From contig DFBX01000123.1 of assembly GCA_002366795.1 (NCBI GenBank), positions 62,001 to 126,000 of the forward strand: DNA of 64,000 nucleotides, written 5' to 3'. The stretch is from Rhodobacteraceae bacterium UBA3069 (GTDB lineage: Bacteria; Pseudomonadota; Alphaproteobacteria; Rhodobacterales; Rhodobacteraceae). The position numbers were made by a program, and so were the translations under genes. This document shows positions 62,617 through 64,000 of this stretch, in pieces. The number at the start of each line of letters is the position of its first letter. Position 1 is the stretch's first letter. The notes below the pieces were generated by a model. The model searched no databases, was not told where the DNA came from, and worked only from the letters and a program-made list of their open reading frames with translations.

Positions 62617-63957
62617 TTAGCAGAACAGATCGTTCATCAGGGAGAAAAGCATCAGCCCCAGCACAAGGAACAGGCCCATCGTGGTCAGGAACCGCAGCAC
62701 CTTTTCACTGGGCGGGCGGCCCGAAACGGCCTCGTATGCATAGAACGCCAAGTGGCCGCCATCCAGCACCGGCACCGGGAACAGGTTCAAAAGACCCACC
62801 GCGGCCGACAGCACCCCAATGAATTGCAGGAACGAACCCGCGCCCTGGCTGGCCATCTGGCCCGACACCTGCGCGATGCCGACCGGGCCGGACATGTTGC
62901 AGGTGCTGATCGCGCCGGTGATCATGTGCCAAAGGCCCGAAAGCGACCCGGTAATGATGTTCCAGGTGTTGCTGACGCCCAGCATGAAGGCCGATCCGAT
63001 GCCGGGCATGGTGGTTTCCGGTTCGAAATACAGCCCGCCATAGATCCCCATGCGCCATATGGTGCGGAAACCGCCGCCGGGGGCAGGTTCGTCCATGCGG
63101 CGCGGGGCCAGGGTGAATTTCAGCATCTCGCCATCACGCCAGACATCCAGCAGCACGGGCGCGCCCTGCACCTCGACCACCACGTCTTGCACGTCGCGGA
63201 TGGAATAGACCGGCGCGCCGTTCGCAGCAGTGATGACATCGCCGATCTTAAGGTCGATATCGGCGGCGGCGGATTTCGGGGCGAGGTTCTTGATCCGCGC
63301 GGCCAGCGGGAACGGCGACTGCACCACCATTTCCCGCCCGTCGCGGCGGATGGTATAGTCCAGTTCCGCCTGCGACGGCAGCGCACGGATCATCATGTCG
63401 AAGTCGCGCGAATAATAGGGCGGAACCTGCTGCCCTTCGATGGCCAGGATCTCGTCGCCCTCGCGCAGTTCGACCTGTTGCGGCATTGGCTGGACACTGC
63501 CCACGGTCAGCGGGTCGGTTACCTTGCCCTGCACCAGCCCCACCACCATGAACAGCAAGATCGCCGAGATGAAGTTGAACGCCGGCCCTGCCGCCACGGT
63601 TGCCGCGCGCGCCCAAAGCGGCGCGCCAGCCATGGTCTGGCGGCGCTCCTCCGGGGTCATTTCAGCCACCGCGTTCTCGTCGGTATTCGCCGAGGCCGCA
63701 TCCGCATCGCCCTTGAACCGCACGTAGCCGCCAAGCGGCAGCAGCGCCACCTGCCAGACCGTTCCGCGCTTGTCGGTGCGCGAAAACAGTTTCGGCCCGA
63801 ACCCAAGCGAGAAGACCTCGGCATGGATACCGGACCAGCGGCCCACGATGTAATGACCGTATTCATGGATCGCCACGATCACCGAAAGGGCCACGACAAA
63901 AGCGAGAATGGTCCAGATCACCCCACCAAGAGAGGGCAGCATTGCGAGAATGTCCAA
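62617..63957 (-). CDS. rseP: Site-2 membrane protease RseP
   Basis: 446 residues. First helix with zinc site VIVAIHEYGHYIVGRWSG (HEYGH), FGPKLFSRTDKRGTVW, PDZ domains (EGDEILAIEG, KIGDVITAANG), and the third metal ligand in LFPVPVLDGGHLAFYAYE. Cleaves anti-sigma factors and remnant signal peptides in the membrane. First gene in view of the envelope-biogenesis series. Confidence 0.96.
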   Translation of the reverse strand: MDILAMLPSLGGVIWTILAFVVALSVIVAIHEYGHYIVGRWSGIHAEVFSLGFGPKLFSRTDKRGTVWQVALLPLGGYVRFKGDADAASANTDENAVAEMTPEERRQTMAGAPLWARAATVAAGPAFNFISAILLFMVVGLVQGKVTDPLTVGSVQPMPQQVELREGDEILAIEGQQVPPYYSRDFDMMIRALPSQAELDYTIRRDGREMVVQSPFPLAARIKNLAPKSAAADIDLKIGDVITAANGAPVYSIRDVQDVVVEVQGAPVLLDVWRDGEMLKFTLAPRRMDEPAPGGGFRTIWRMGIYGGLYFEPETTMPGIGSAFMLGVSNTWNIITGSLSGLWHMITGAISTCNMSGPVGIAQVSGQMASQGAGSFLQFIGVLSAAVGLLNLFPVPVLDGGHLAFYAYEAVSGRPPSEKVLRFLTTMGLFLVLGLMLFSLMNDLFC

Positions 63958-63976
63958 AAGTCCGTCCTGTTCGTTC

Positions 63977-64000
63977 TTAACTGCGCGTAGCCACGGCCAT
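63977..64000 (-). CDS. Possible 3' end of the gene upstream of rseP
   Basis: On the minus strand the last bases read as codons for MAVATRS followed by TAA at 63977-63979. Eight codons are too few to identify a product. By conserved gene order this would be dxr, but the sequence visible does not show that. Confidence 0.2.
   Translation of the reverse strand: MAVATRS

Overview
The window is chromosomal DNA of a marine-type alphaproteobacterium, most likely a Rhodobacteraceae/Roseobacter-clade species. Evidence: high GC, the CtrA phosphorelay genes chpT, ctrA and sciP, the sciP-ctrA linkage, an ornithine-lipid operon (olsBA), an rplU with the Rhodobacterales-type C-terminal extension, BCCT and MttB-family genes, a delta-type carbonic anhydrase, and a LexA box of the alphaproteobacterial GTTC-N7-GTTC form. 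I see no phage, IS element, CRISPR array or rRNA operon; there is one tRNA (Ser-CGA).

Layout. 1-12.2 kb: ctaA (cut by the window edge), trmJ, a ThiE-like protein, olsBA, DUF3553/chpT, then a leftward run rplU-rpmA-(GNAT)-obgE-proB-proA and two tandem DUF2059 secreted proteins. 12.4-19.6 kb: tRNA-Ser, a divergent phosphonate pair (phnM / DUF1045) sharing a clear Pho box, and a signalling cassette (hybrid histidine kinase, secreted sulfite-oxidase-fold protein without the Mo-ligand cysteine, LuxR-type response regulator), then a VIT-family transporter. 19.6-28 kb: divergent DUF6456/DUF6477 genes, an MttB-like methyltransferase, delta carbonic anhydrase, a frameshifted FadL-like porin, guaA and a sulfotransferase. 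28-38.6 kb: BCCT transporter and universal stress protein, two DMT exporters, a P-loop protein, metA, an alpha/beta hydrolase, ppk2-tetR, a small porin-like protein, and rplM-rpsI. 38.7-49 kb: a MocR-type regulator divergent from a DUF1127 gene, a lipoprotein broken by an in-frame stop, a thioesterase/enoyl-CoA hydratase pair, a cytochrome c peroxidase-like pseudogene with three lesions, trmFO, gluQ, hisI, an IscU-like scaffold and a soluble chemotaxis-type receptor. 49-64 kb: a 40-codon membrane peptide gene behind a LexA box, recG-ligA, sciP-ctrA, mnmA, and the envelope-biogenesis series rseP-bamA-skp-fabZ-lpxA-lpxI-lpxB.

How it fits together. Much of the window is core housekeeping: translation, tRNA modification (TrmJ, TrmFO, GluQ-RS, MnmA), outer-membrane assembly, proline and methionine synthesis, and cell-cycle control. 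Accessory features point to phosphate stress (Pho box, ornithine lipids, polyphosphate kinase) and osmolyte/quaternary-amine use (BCCT, MttB). The most interesting lead is the LexA-box-preceded 40-aa transmembrane peptide at 49064-48942, comparable in size and apparent regulation to SOS-induced division inhibitors or toxins of other bacteria. The second is the frameshifted porin gene, whose lesion lies at the edge of a perfect 22-bp inverted repeat, as expected from template-switch mutation. Three genes here are decaying by small lesions.
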